Source: Priapulus caudatus
Lineage: Eukaryota; Priapulida; Priapulimorpha; Priapulimorphida; Priapulidae
Length of the DNA stretch: 64,000 bases
Assembly (NCBI RefSeq): GCF_000485595.1
Contig: NW_014577431.1
Coordinates: forward strand, 423,208-487,207
Reading direction: 5' to 3'
The position numbers and the translations under genes were made by a program. The notes below the pieces were generated by a model. It did no database searches and had not been told where the DNA came from. It saw nothing but the letters and a program-made list of their open reading frames with translations. Every line of letters begins with the position of its first letter. The first letter of the stretch is position 1. Of the stretch, positions 10,075 to 21,898 are shown in pieces.

Positions 10075-10255
10075 ACGAGCTAGAGACTTCACAAACCCGC
10101 ACACCAACACAGGGTGAAAGAGGAGATAATCGAAAGAGAAACAGACAGAGAGCGACGGAGACATGACACACAATGCGCACCGTTCGCACTTACGCAATCA
10201 CGCACGCGCGCCACGCACGCACGCCGCACGCACGACACGCAGCGACGCCACACAC

Positions 10256-10400
<145 letters not shown>

Positions 10401-10436
10401 GCGCCGTGTAAAATGCTGCAGCTGAGCTGATGCTGA

Positions 10437-10747
10437 GTGCGATTATTGATCATACACGCTCGCGCTCGTAACGGAAAACGCTTGGCGCAAATGTCGCCTA
10501 GCTACCAAACACTGCGAACAAACTACAGCATAACATCAGCGTTCGCAACGCGTCGCGATAGTGCCATCACAGAAACATTGTCACTGGGTAAAAGAGATGA
10601 GACGCGGGCGACAGCTTGTTCGTTATTTCGCTGCATGGAGACGGGATCACAGAAACTAGCAATTTGCTGTAATGGAAAGCGACTAATTTCTCTAGTTGCT
10701 TATAACGGCAGATCTTTTTGGCCTGATCGCTATTTTGGACAGACGAG
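10437..10747 (+). CDS. Possible exon ending at a strong splice donor
   Basis: An open frame of about 100 codons ends at GACGAG|GTAAGC (donor GT at 10748-10749), a near-consensus 5' splice site, and the segment has more CpG than its surroundings. The translated sequence (METGSQKLAICCNGKRLISL and neighbours) resembles no family I know. It may be a 5' untranslated or first coding exon, or chance. Confidence 0.15.
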
Positions 10748-10759
10748 GTAAGCTTCTTT

Positions 10760-13430
10760 ATTTTACTAATATCTATTTTTAAGTAATTCAATGTTCAGCC
10801 CTGAAATGCTGCAAGGAATTAATATATATATATATATATACTTGTATTATTGGCGGCGATTTGACGGGCTGCCTTTTTCGTATCCAGATGAATTATAAAC
10901 GTGTAGATGATCACCATGCTTGCATTGCACGATAATTACAGATGTAGCTTTCTATAAACAGCGATAAATAGTGGGTAGACAGTAGGTATAGGCCTACTAT
11001 CACACACATTATTAGCACGTTACACCGTTTTTCTTTGCTACCGATGCCTATTATCATTGCGTTGCGTAGTGACGGGACCATTAACGTCAATATGAATGAC
11101 ATCAGGTGTAATTAAAATAATAGCAGACTGAGCATCACTGATGTAAATGCAGACTGCACGTACAGCACCAATATAATGAACTGGAGTATGGTAATTACAG
11201 ACTTAAGTAGACTAAGATAACAGACTGAACGGGAAGTACGATAATAACCCACGATGACATTAATATGAATGTCGTGCCTGAATTTATAAGATACGCCATC
11301 TAGTCATATGTTAACTAACTGAGTGAGTAAAGGCTTAACGCTGGTTCTGCTTCCTAACGCATGGCACGATACCATCTGATTAAATGTTCACACGACACGA
11401 TCACATTTTCTGCCTACATCCACATCACCATAAAGTTTACCCCATAGAATATAGCATCAGTCGTATCGACTGTTTTTCTACAATATTGAGTTTGACATGT
11501 AAATTAATTACTACCAATTTATTTTTATTAATTAAAATTAATAAAATTTAAATATTAATATAAATTGCCATGCTATAAAATTAATAGGAAACGATGGAAT
11601 TTGTTTTATTGCAATGAAGTGGACTCTGCCTTTGTTGCTTGCCACTAGCTTGAGTATTATGTGACCTCAGATTGAAAATATGATCAGAGAAAATTATGTC
11701 ATGCACTAGGCCTACTGATGAAACGACATAACTTGGTATAATTTTGTAAACCTTATGTGTAGGTAAACTAACACGGGCTGTTCATGCAATAACGTACGCA
11801 GCTTCTAAGCGCCGACGTCATACGGGGAGCACTGAGGTAGGCCCCCTACCTAACATTGCACAGACGGAGCAATTCACATTTTTGCGGCAGGTTATCAAAC
11901 TTAAGCGGAAAATTTAGATTTTATCTGCGTTGTTTTAACGCATAACTGCACGACCGAGCGAACAATAACATGATAATGGGGTACTAATAATAAAACGGCG
12001 ATCAAATTCAAATTATGCTACGAATGGAACACGGCAAGGCTTTTAGTGGAAAGATTGAGAAAACATAATTGCATTTTGTGTCATAGTGGCTTCTATTATT
12101 ATTTGGTTATAAGATTACACGGTTATACCCATCGGCTATATATATCCTATAGCCAATGACCATAAAATACAATGTAGCGCGCGCGACGGTAGCATATGTT
12201 GGTGCAACACTCTGCCGAGGTACTGACGTCATACTGACGTCACTGCATGTACTACTTAAAACACGTCGGATGCAAAATGCTATTTCACCGTTTATATGAC
12301 CTACCGGGCGTCACCATTTGTAAAATATGTTACGCGGCAGTGCGATGGATTTGCGAGAGTAATGTGTGCACAAACACATAGGTGTCCATGCATTCTAAAA
12401 TTCCCAATCTGTTTTGAGTTCTGGTTTTTAGCTCTGCAACCATAGATCACAAGGACTAAGGTGCCTTGCTGGGAAGGGGGCTAGAGGCTAACTAAAACTA
12501 GACGACTATTTTATCTACATTTTAAAGTTTAAAATGGAATCTTAATCATTTTTAGCAGGAGATAATTGTGGCTCGAGTAACATGCAGATGAAAGCGATAT
12601 TTGTTTCTTCTTGCGACGGGGGATGGGTAGTACCCATGGATTCTTTTCTGTTAGAACCACACTCGAGTTCAAAAGAAAACAAGTAAAGTGGTTACTATAA
12701 CAACAGGAGCCTTTAAAAATGAAAAGCAACTCAGAGAAGCGTGATGAGACAGCAGGCAACTGCAGTGGAGTACTATATATATATTCTTCAACGAGTGACT
12801 GGCGGGGAAATATCGCAACTATGTGCAGTCGATGTGTTACGTGCGTATAGAGCCACGGCCCCTACCCTGCTTGCATACAAGCGTGGCAATTGTCGCGTGG
12901 CAATTGTTAATGTCGCGTCAGGATACAGTTAGGCCTACTAGGTAAATGTACTATCGACTTGTCCGCGTCTTGGTTTCCGTTCAGCGTATAATCAAACCTG
13001 CATGTGACAGCGTTTCAAGGAAAACGCGAAAAGTGCTTTTTCATGGACTAGTGTAAAAAAACAAAAATATATATATAGTAAATTATCCGTGTTGTACTCT
13101 ACGCTGGGCTCGTAGAATAACGAAAAATAGCTTGCTGTCTACCCACAGACGTTGTGACTAAATGATTTGATCGTAGTAATATCCGCCATCCCACCGGTTT
13201 ATTTACAGATCCTAAATATTGTGTTAAACTCACCCCGTTTAGCTAACACATTAAAATATTTCGGCACACTGTATCTGCTGTGTCTGCGTTATCGAGCGAG
13301 CTTCATCACATATAATATTATAGTCGGCCCCTGTAAGTACGGCAGCGAGTTAAATGTTTTGAACGCAATGCGTAAACACCGACTTATTTGGCACCGTGGT
13401 TAAAGCGGCATACTTGACCTGTGTATTTTT
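10760..13430. other. No gene recognised
   Basis: AT-rich anonymous sequence with short TA runs (10822-10840, 12139-12150, 12774-12783) and a small GCGCGCG stretch near 12178-12187. No supported gene, RNA or transposon end is seen. Confidence 0.45.
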
Positions 13431-13435
13431 TTATA

Positions 13436-13884
13436 TAAGAATTACGCATATGTGACAGATGGTCGATGTGTGGATAACATTTTGCAAGGAAAAGTGGAAG
13501 GAGCAGGGGCGGAGGGAGGGGGAGGAGGAGTAGGCGTATATGTATAAGGTGTAGTGTGAATAGGAGTAGTAGTATAAAGAGGAGGACGAAGGATATAGTA
13601 TGAGTAGGAGGAAGAGGAGAGGAGGGAGAGAAAAGTGATATTGATGATGCTCAGAAAGAAAGATGCTGCTGATGATAAGGATGATGCGAATGCTCTTATG
13701 AGAGCGATTAATTATCTTGATAATAGTAACCGTGGGAGTCATGACGATCGTAAACTGATTAATTACCGGTCGGTTTGATAATTGACAATTAAGATATGCC
13801 TACTGCGCAGTCAAATACGTTGATAAAAAAAAACGAGCAGCGTTGTATATACATATATAAACATGGGTGCGTGCGTGTGTACGC

Positions 13885-13955
<71 letters not shown>

Positions 13956-14226
13956 GGTGTGGTAGTGTGTGTTGTAAGTGATGTGTTGGTGTGTGTGTGT
14001 AGTGTTGTGTGATGTGTGTGGTTGTGTAGTAGTGGTGTTGTTGATAGATGTGTGTTGTATTTATTTATTTATAGATATACTCATACTTATAATACTCTAT
14101 CCGTCTCACTCTCACGCCCCTCCTCCGCCGACCTCTGATCATCCGCCCGCTATTAGTTCCTTCCACGTCTACTTGTATAAATGTTATACAAATCGACGGA
14201 TCAGTCAAATATGCGTAATATCTTCT
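13436..14226. mobile_element. Degenerate inverted-repeat element around a (GT)n tract
   Basis: ATTACGCATATGTGACAGAT near 13441 is mirrored by the complement of ATCAGTCAAATATGCGTAAT near 14200. Both arms then run into purine-rich (left) or pyrimidine-rich (right) sequence with GGAAGGAG / CTCCTTCC blocks. The centre contains a long (GT)n microsatellite. No coding capacity is seen. The arms are diverged and partial, so an old MITE is only one reading. Confidence 0.35.
13881..13955 (+). repeat. (GT)n microsatellite
   Basis: Uninterrupted GT run following GTACGCGC. TGTGTTG-type GT-rich sequence continues to about 14040. Confidence 0.95.
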
Positions 14227-14240
14227 TAGATACTGGGTTG

Positions 14241-15316
14241 CAGGCTTTCAGGCCGGCTAAAATTCTAAAATGCTAAAATTTTGAGAGATGCCTAAAATTC
14301 CTAAAAAAGGGCTAAAATTTTAGTCAAATTCCACACAAAAAAATTCACAGATATGTTTGGAGTTTTTGGTGATGAGATGATGAACTTTTGGTTTGTAATT
14401 ATGTCTAATGCAGGGTCTCCAACCATTCCTCATTCTGCGGAATCATTACGATTTCTAGGCTTAATTTCCGCATTCTGCAGCGGCAAGGTTATATTCATCA
14501 TTTCAGTTGCACTGTACAAAATTTGCACTGATTGGTCGCATTGTTCGCTTAGACACATTGTTTTTTTCAGGCATTTTGTATCTGGCATGTCTACGGTAAA
14601 TGGAACAGCCTATATGCTGTCTGCAAGGTTTCGCGTAGTTTGTCTGCTAATTAGACAAGGGTTGTAGGGTTGAGATAGTGTTATCAGACATGTGAATATG
14701 GCCCACAGTATGCCTCAGATTGCAGGAAAATGGCTTAAATATTTCAAAATCTTCTGGGGGGGCATGCCCCAGACCCCCCCCCAAGCACTGGCATGCCTAG
14801 TGCCTACGGCACGCGGGCCTGCCTGCGGCAGCCAAGGTACATTTCCCCCCCATCAATTTCTGAATACGCTACTAGTTACTGATCACCGCGGGAACATTCC
14901 GCATTTGAAGTTCATAAGGTTGGAGACCCTACTAACGGATGTTTTCTAGTTATCTTTATACAGAGTAAGTTTTGTGACTCTCAGTCTACCATGCAGTGAT
15001 CCCTAAGCTTCAGTGTCTGATTATATACGACCCTGTTCCTGGCTGGATGTACAAGACATGCCTAATTTGCATGAAACTTGATGATGTACAGTCGTATCGA
15101 GGACTTGGAGGATAGGAATAGCTGGTAGACTGGACAAATACCACATAGAACTGCATCTGTACGTTAACACGTTGATGTTTACGAAAGGTAATTGACTTAT
15201 TTTATGCTTAAAATGTTTCGATTCATCCCTAACAATTCCTAAAATAGCCCTAAAAAAACCTTAATTTCTCCCTAAAATTAGCCCTAAAATGTTGTCAAGG
15301 ACTGCTGGAAAGCCTG
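14241..15316. mobile_element. DNA-transposon remnant with CAGGCTTTC ends
   Basis: The left end CAGGCTTTCAGGCCGGC and the right end (reverse complement CAGGCTTTCCAGCAGTCC) form short inverted repeats. Both subterminal regions are filled with CCTAAAAT / CTAAAATTTT repeats, a hallmark of some hAT-like elements. The interior holds a second element. No transposase is recognisable. Confidence 0.5.
14411..14931. mobile_element. Nested DNA-transposon remnant with AGGGTCTCCAACC ends
   Basis: CAGGGTCTCCAACC (from 14411) is mirrored by GGTTGGAGACCCT (14918-14930). TTCCGCATTCTGC / CATTCCGCATTTG sequences lie inside each end, and the centre has a CTGGGGGGGCATGCCCCAG palindrome. The interior is non-coding. 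The flanking octamers are similar but not identical, so a target duplication cannot be claimed. Confidence 0.5.
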
Positions 15317-16953
15317 TGCGTAGATTAAAAAATTTGCTTTGATATTATATATACGTATATATAAATATATATTATATATATTATATATATATAATGTTAC
15401 AGCGGATAGGCGGTATAGATGGTAGAAGGGAAGGAATTAGGCTTAGTGAAGAAGGGAGAAGATGGAATAGTGGACGTGAGGGGAGATAATAGAAGTGGTT
15501 GCGGTGGAGGAGAGGGAGGAAGAAGGTGGATTAAGTAGAGGTAGCGGGATGGTGGAGCAGGTGGGGAGGTCAACGAGGAGAGTAGTTCGACGATGCAGTA
15601 GATGTGGAGGGCGCAACAACAGCTAAAAATAACAATGATCAGCAATTCCCGGCGACATGATTTTTGATAACATATTTCGATGACGTAGTTGCTCGTGCAG
15701 CAGACTTATTAAGGAACGTGCGTGTATGCTGATGTCGTTGCTGCTAGGCAATTATGGTAGAGTGGGAGGCTGGTAATTCATAGCTTAGTGCTACTCATAT
15801 GCGAAAATAGGACTTCTAAAAACAAATAAGTTGTTTTACGTCTGCGAAATATTGCGCATGCAAGCCAATCATTTAGATATGATCGATTATAATGGGTAGA
15901 ATTCTGGTTGCACGCCATGCAATAATTGCTGTAACGACACAAACATGATGAATCATGCTAATGTTATACGTATAAAACGCACAAACGCCGTTAGCGCTTT
16001 AGCGGTGAGTGTATAATAATTATTGTAATAAATATTATAAATATTATACAATTATTGTGTACAGGGCATGACCGATTATTACATCACGAGGAATCCTGTA
16101 TTTGATACCTTCCCTGGTAATATGGATACATGGTAAAAAATAAATAGGAAATGGACGTCACCATGGACACAATGGGACTTGAGCTCAGACGTGGTTATGG
16201 GATCTGCAATAATAAACATTGTGGCTGACTATGGGACCGCCTAAAATATGAATCAAAACGTTTGACATATCGGTAACTAGTCGCTTCATTGTAGCTATAG
16301 AAGTGTTGAATGTACGTATGATAACGTGGTTTTCACGTCCCCCGTTGACACGTGTAATTTGACGTTTGACCTGTACGTTTGGCCTGAACTGAAGTTGTAT
16401 TGGTTACTTATATTTTAATTCGTAGTGGCGACGTGTTATAAAATTAAGACCGGTGCAGCACAACGAAAATAGCCATGCTGTTATCAGTAATTTAAACTAA
16501 TAAACGAGCAGATTTAGACTTTTCAGTCAAACAAATTGCAAAAGTTTGTTTTATTGTTGATTCTTGTTTATTTGGTACATCTTGATGACATATCCAAAAT
16601 GGGACACAAGTTTCAACCCATAAGTTACCTAATTTGCATATTTAAAAATGGCCGTCATTTTCAGATTTGGAGGTCAATTATCTCTCAAACTATTCATTTT
16701 CAGCCCAATAACGCTATTATAGATGAATAGAAACATGGCCCAATAAATTTAAAATACATATTTAAAAGCCCAAATAACCTCTATGAACAGCTAGGTTCAA
16801 TATGTCAAAAGTATGTCAGATGACACATTTTTAAAACCAAAATAAGGAAAATGACAAGCATTTAATCAAGTATGAAAACCACCATTCAATTGCAAATAAT
16901 TATATAAGCACACACTGATATATTACATTAATCTTTTGGATACATACTGTGCA
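15317..16953. other. No gene recognised
   Basis: AT-rich sequence with TA runs at 15345-15392, a purine-rich stretch (15420-15560) resembling the arms of the 13.4-14.2 kb element, and otherwise anonymous DNA. No supported coding frame. Confidence 0.4.
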
Positions 16954-18310
16954 TTAGTACTCAAACATATTCAATGGTATGTTTGTACAAAGTCCGTCTG
17001 GACACTTTCCACAGGCTTCATTGCAGAACATCCCGTTCTTCTTGCACGAACATATCATTGTGTCACAATACTCCTTACATTTGCAACGTATTATCTTCAA
17101 TACCGCATCAGGAGCTGGCTTGTTGTCCATTCTCTCGGGTATCAAACTTTTACATTGGATATTCCAACCCCAATCTTCCGGTTTTATAGCTACGTTTCAT
17201 ATCCATACTTGAGTCCAAAAGGATAGAATAACTCTATAAGAAAGGTACTTGGCAGCATCTTCTGTCGGTGGTAACCTTTTGATGTCGACACTCTTGAGGC
17301 TCTTCACAACCTTGTCACCAAACATCTTTCTACGTAGACTATTCAAAGTGGTACCTTGTCCACCATACACACATACCAATGTTTTGGCCCCAGCATCTCT
17401 GATTTTATCATGGCTAGATGAACTTGACATGAAGCATTAGTTTGTCCGATTTCTTAGCCTCTAGCACACAACCTTTGCCGATCTCATGGAGTCCAGATGT
17501 CAAACGTTACTATCGGCTGGACGTTGTACTTCATACATTGATTGTTTACAAACGCTAGTGTTGAATATATGCAGCTCATGTCGGTAGGGTCTAGATCTAT
17601 CATTGGAAGGAAATAGAAAGACGCCTTTCCTTGGTGCTGTCCGTGTGTTACTGCTTGCATGAAGCCAGACCAGACAGGTCTTAATCTGTGTAGATACGAG
17701 ATCTTCCATAGTAAATCAAGATGTCGTCTTGCATCTTCGGCAACTATATCTTGTACGTGTTCATACAGAAGATTCTCACCATATTTTCCCAGCTTTCAAA
17801 ACGGTAGTATTTGTAGACTTGAAGTGTGTTCTTGTAGACTGGACTTGTCTCTGGGGATGGTACGGTCGGACTTGACTGCCGGAATTGCTGTATACATGAG
17901 CCCCATGCCATGATACGTTCCTCTGCCATCAATGGTGATGGTGTTGTGATCAACATTGTCAGCTATAACGTGACAGAAACTGCCTTGTAGGTTGGAAAAA
18001 GTATCACTCTGATGTTTCGCAGCAGACGATTTAAACAGTGGTGCTTCGTCATAAGAAAGACAAAACCCTTTCTCATACAGTTTTTGAATGAGATCCTTCG
18101 AGCCAAACTCCCAATGCAACTCCATTGTCAATCCAAATAGTAATGATGACATAATGCTCCTTGGCCTGGCAAGCTGCATAACACAGTGTCCTATAGAAGT
18201 CATCTTGAGAGTGTTGTCCGTCTTCTTGCCTCGAGATATTTCTGACAGGAACAAGAGTAGACATGCGGGCACATAGTCCTCATGCTTTTCTTTATCACCC
18301 AGAGAGCTGA
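16954..18310 (-). pseudogene. Multicopy invertebrate family gene, C-terminal CXC-like cysteine cluster, frameshifted
   Basis: Read on the minus strand the pieces are collinear. About 18310-17900 gives KMTSIGHCVMQLARP, ADNVDHNTITIDGRGTYHGM and nearby matches. About 17650-17510 gives SCIYSTLAFVNNQ and QPIVTFD in a shifted frame. 17430-17220 gives the SHDKIRDAG...LPPTEDAAKYLSYRV segment. 17200-16954 gives KPEDWGWNI followed by CKCKEYCDTMICSCKKNGMFC and CGKCPDGLC. These motifs recur in an uncharacterised, highly multicopy protein family of marine invertebrates that I take to be transposon-borne. The cysteine cluster resembles tesmin/TSO1 CXC DNA-binding repeats. Several frame changes mean no single ORF remains. 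The function of the family is unknown to me. Confidence 0.6.
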
Positions 18311-18659
18311 GGTTAGGCTATGTATCGTGATTCCCCTTTACAGCATTTCCATGATTCCCATTTGATTACAGTATCTATGTACAGTGATTCCCATTTGCAT
18401 CAGTTTGTTTCATTGTTGATTCTTGTTATTAGGTAGTTCTTGATGTCTTGGTTTAAAAAAAGTCATTTTGACGTATTTTCGACATCTGGCTCTTCGACCT
18501 AGTTATTCAGAGAGGTCATGTGGGCTTCTAAATATGTTCTTAGTTTCATTGGGTCATATATCTATTAACCTCTAATACAGTTACTGAACTGAAAATGAAT
18601 ATTTTTAGAGATAATCAAAATATCATTTATAGATCAAATAATGCTTTTCATGACATTAT

Positions 18660-18850
18660 CAATAAAGCTGGATTGCGGGGGGAGTTGGTCGCTCCCGTGG
18701 CGTCGCACTCACGCGACCCACGTGGGCTGTTGCTCGGCTCCGCAAGTCTGCGCGTTTACGGGGGCGGGCCGTTCCGGCGCGCGCAATCATCCCCGACCGC
18801 ACGCGCAAACGTACGCGTGTTGTAGCCGGGCGCGCGCAGGGCTCTCCTCT
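18660..18850. other. GC- and CpG-rich island
   Basis: A sharply bounded CpG-dense patch (GGGGGCGGGCC, GGCGCGCGC and similar) in AT-rich surroundings. It could be a promoter island or a fragment of a GC-rich repeat. No exon or splice site could be placed. Confidence 0.35.
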
Positions 18851-18859
18851 CCCATAATG

Positions 18860-19639
18860 TGGCAACAACGTACTTAGGTGTTCGTGCCTATATGCTGGTA
18901 ACCGTCGAAAAACTCGGTTGCGCGCTGTAATTCGAGTTTTGCGCGCCGGTGACTTTGGCGCCGACGAGACGTTAATGGCTTACTTTTGAGATTTCCACAA
19001 CGGTTAACATAGATTCGTCTAAATCGTAAAATATCCAGTTTTATTACATTACTTTTTGTACTGCCGGCTAGGTTTAAGCAATAAGAGATCAAAATTTATC
19101 CCTCGACCAAGACAGATCGATAATGACACAAAGGTGAACTGGTGAAAATTTAAATAATATGCGCCGCATACAATAGAAATATAGCTTCATCTGAAATTCG
19201 ATTATTCGCCTCCATAGGGCTATGCGCTATGATTCAGATAGAAAAGTGGACAAATTTACAAACCTGTCAGACAACGCGAGGAGAGCATACATGCTAGATT
19301 GCAGTCGTTATGATGCTAGCAATCGAAAAATCAATTGTGTAAACTGCATGACAGCTGTTCCCTTCACACGCAACGAGTAGTAGTATCCATTGTCAACGCA
19401 TAACGATTAAATGGACACAGGGAGAATGGTCACGCGCACAGGTTCTTAACAACCTATGTACTATTGTGTTGCGTGCAAATTCGTGGAAAGTCTAGTTTTG
19501 TTCATACGCTATTGGATTCCACATGAGTATAATTATCATAATATTATCTGTAAGGTGCGTGAGGCGTCAACTTTAATTTTCTCACGTAGATCAATACACA
19601 CTTGACACAAATCAATTTTTTTATTTGTCTTGCGCTGTA
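18860..19639. other. No gene recognised
   Basis: Anonymous sequence between the CpG-rich patch and the exon-like tandem array. No coding frame or transposon end is seen. Confidence 0.4.
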
Positions 19640-19664
19640 TCAAATTAGTATCTGGCTCTAGCGA

Positions 19665-20020
19665 GTGAAACCGTAGCGTCCATATATACGTCAAGGTAAG
19701 TGGTCATATTGATTATCCTATTTCATACAGGTGCACCTAGCGAAGCTATGTGTAAGTCGAGGTAAGTGGTCATGGTGCTTATCATATTCTATAGAGGTAA
19801 ATCTAGCGAAGCTATGTGTAAGACAAAGCAAGTGTTCATAGTGTTCGTCTTATTCCATAAAGTTGTATATAACGAGACTATGAATAAAACAAGTTGAGCG
19901 TTCGTATTGCACTTCTTATTTGATAGAGATGATCCCGCGGAAGCCTAAAATAAACCAAGATACGGTGTTCATACTTCTCATCTGTATTTTACAGAGGAGA
20001 GGCTAACGAAGTCGTGGTGA
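19665..20020 (+). repeat. Tandem array (about 66-bp period) of splice-acceptor/exon-start units
   Basis: Units repeat with acceptor-like AGs (or decayed equivalents) at 19730, 19794, 19860, 19926 and 19994. Each has a T-rich run, ATAG/ACAG, a (C)TAGCGAAGCTATG-like exon-start word and, in the upstream units, GTAAGTGGTCAT, a good splice donor. The last unit is the real acceptor and 5' edge of the doublecortin exon. Similarity is greatest among the upstream units. This looks like tandem duplication of an exon boundary, giving potential micro-exons of about 30 bp. Confidence 0.65.
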
Positions 20021-20388
20021 CATGGCGAGTCCCAGAGATACAGAGATCGATAGTCTGCGTCCGCTGAAGCTGTCCTCGCGTCTCGTGGACGGCGGGAAGC
20101 TGACGATGCGCAAGATCCGCTGCTACCGTAACGGCGACGCCTACTTCAAGCCACGCACGACCAACGTCGCCGTCAACCGCAACGCCGGCTTCTCCGTGCT
20201 TCTCAGCGACCTGACAAAGGTCGTGCACCTGCCGTACGGCGTGCGGCGCGTGTACACTCCAGCCGGCGGCACAGAGATCTCGCACACGGACGAGCTACGC
20301 GACGGCGCTTCGTACGTGTGCGCCTCTTATGAGAGATTTAAGTCGTTAAACTATGACGTCATCACCGGCGTACCCGGATGGAATGTCG
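19995..20388 (+). CDS. Doublecortin (DCX)-domain protein, first coding exon
   Basis: Exon 19995-20388, bounded by TGTATTTTACAG|AGG and GAATGTCG|GTAAGG. Coding starts at ATG 20022 and gives about 122 residues. Residues about 26-110 form one DCX domain: MRKIRCYRNGDAYFK, then a loop with AVNRNAGFSVLLSDLT, LPYGVRRVYTPAG, and DELRDGASYVCASYERFK. DCX domains bind microtubules and usually occur as tandem pairs; a second domain would be in a downstream exon, which I did not find. The protein could belong to the DCX/DCLK, RP1, DCDC2 or EMAP-like groups; one domain does not decide. Codon use is markedly GC-rich compared with the flanks, as expected of a real host exon. The downstream intron contains composite block A. 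Confidence 0.85.
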
Positions 20389-20414
20389 GTAAGGTTTAGT
20401 GCGTGTTAGTGTTA

Positions 20415-20417
<3 letters not shown>

Positions 20418-20459
<42 letters not shown>
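20418..20459 (+). repeat. (TA)n microsatellite
   Basis: Pure TA run about 30 bp after the doublecortin exon, just before the composite retroelement block. Confidence 0.95.
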
Positions 20460-20460
<1 letters not shown>

Positions 20461-20535
20461 GATAAGTAAAAATACACGGACACCCATGAAGAGATAAGAT
20501 AAAGTTAAAAATAGAAATAGGTGTCAAAATTGTAT

Positions 20536-20582
20536 TACGCGAGCTTTCGAGAACATAATTATGTCTCTTCGTCAGGCGACAA
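20536..20582 (-). ncRNA. Hammerhead-like motif in Penelope leader (block A)
   Basis: On the minus strand: CTGACGA (20569-20575), a stem of GAGACATAA pairing with TTATGTTCTC, then GAAA (20545-20548) and GCTCGCG. The core order and stem II fit a hammerhead. Stem III and the cleavage triplet are not obvious. Hammerheads are established features of Penelope-like elements. Confidence 0.4.
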
Positions 20583-20910
20583 CAACAGAATGGAAACACG
20601 TTATTTTTAAATACAATGCGATATGCGCGTTACCATGATGACAAATAAATAAAAATAAACAAAATTAAACAGACACCACAATATGATTGGTGATTGAAAA
20701 CCAGAGACGATGCGAGTTACCATGAGTGATAAATAACTACAACACACAATAAGATGGAAATAGAATATTACAAACATTACGCGTAACTACCTGGTGACGA
20801 ATAAATAAAAATCAACACAATTAACAGACACACATTATAATTGGTGATTAAAAAGAGATTTAGATGTCCACTAGCACCTACATTCCATCCTTCCATCATG
20901 CACAATCAAA

Positions 20911-21480
20911 AATATGTTAATAGATAATTACAAATTCTACAGCCAGGGTCCTACCACTGCTACCATTTTATCAGCAACCCCTCCTCTTTGCTCTTACAGA
21001 CGCGACACAAATCTTCGTGATACTCTCGTTTCGAGTATTGTACGCGGCCCTGACGACTCCGTGAGCCAACCTGGCTCATGTCCTTGCTATCGCAAACGGT
21101 GCAACACCTGTGTAATATATAACTAATAAATCCGTAATAAAAGGGCCCCGGGGGGAAATATAGTTCGTGATAATTTTCCATGCGTAGCAAGTAATCTTAA
21201 TTTACGCCATCGATTGCACCAAATACAATAGTATTTATATTGGTGAAAACTAACGGCGTCTTGCGGATAGATTTACGGAACACCTTAGGTCTATTCGCCT
21301 AAATTCCCGTGTTTTCCTGTAGCTGAGCAATTTAACCAACCTGTTCACACCATAGCGGATATATGCGTTTGTGGATGCCAATTGACTACGCATTGCAACA
21401 CAACACAGCGTCAAATAATTGAACAAAAACTCTTTTTAAGAGCTGGATCTTAAAACCTGACGGATGAATGAAATTTTAAT
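20911..21480 (+). pseudogene. Penelope-like element GIY-YIG endonuclease, frameshifted (block A)
   Basis: Same protein as the intact frame at 49115-49834 but broken by small indels. The first open piece ends at 21126, just after the CPCYRKRCNTC zinc-finger-like motif, with an extra base relative to block B. The downstream YIGE..RRLADRFTEH part is in other frames. In Penelope-like elements this domain follows the reverse transcriptase and nicks target DNA. The upstream reverse transcriptase is absent, so this is a 5'-truncated copy. Confidence 0.8.
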
Positions 21481-21622
21481 TACATGTAAATGTGTTGTAC
21501 ATGTGTTTGTATACGCACGCGCGTTCGTGCTTTTATTTTGTCTTTATATATTATATATAAATTTATATATATATATATAAATTGTAGTCCGTAGATAAAT
21601 TAAAGACAAGACATCACTTTTA

Positions 21623-21666
21623 GCTGTTTACTCCGAGTTTCACGCTTACGCGATCATCAGACAACT
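21623..21666 (-). ncRNA. Hammerhead ribozyme candidate, left arm (block A)
   Basis: Minus strand CTGATGA (21654-21660), a short CGC-GTAA-GCG stem II, GAAA, a 3-bp stem III with a tiny loop, then a GTA cleavage triplet and ACAGC that can pair with the TGT before CTGATGA. A very short stem III is usual for Penelope-type hammerheads. Block A has one extra T near the cleavage site compared with block B. Confidence 0.6.
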
Positions 21667-21768
21667 TTAATGAAGAATAAACCTTGTATACATTCCATAA
21701 CCTATATATAAACATTAATGGCGCTATTGTTTTAGTTATCTATTGTTATTGTATTTCTATAGTTTCTA

Positions 21769-21823
21769 GTAACTATAGCCCGCGTACGGTTGCCTGCGGA
21801 AACCGCACGCGAGCCATAGTTAC
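21769..21823. repeat. Hairpin in left arm (block A)
   Basis: GTAACTATAGCCCGCGTACG is mirrored by CGCACGCGAGCCATAGTTAC with a few mismatches and a loop of about 8 nt. The mirror-image hairpin lies in the right arm at 25710-25766. Confidence 0.8.
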
Positions 21824-21898
21824 CAAAGCCAGTAGATCTATAGTTCTATAGTTAAATTGATCTATTGTTCAGCTGGTATATTGTTGTTCGGCTTTTAA

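Noticed and set aside
9128-10189. Several 80-225-residue frames rich in Thr/His/Arg/Ala/Cys
   Set aside because: Translations of the ACGC-rich minisatellite in overlapping frames on both strands.
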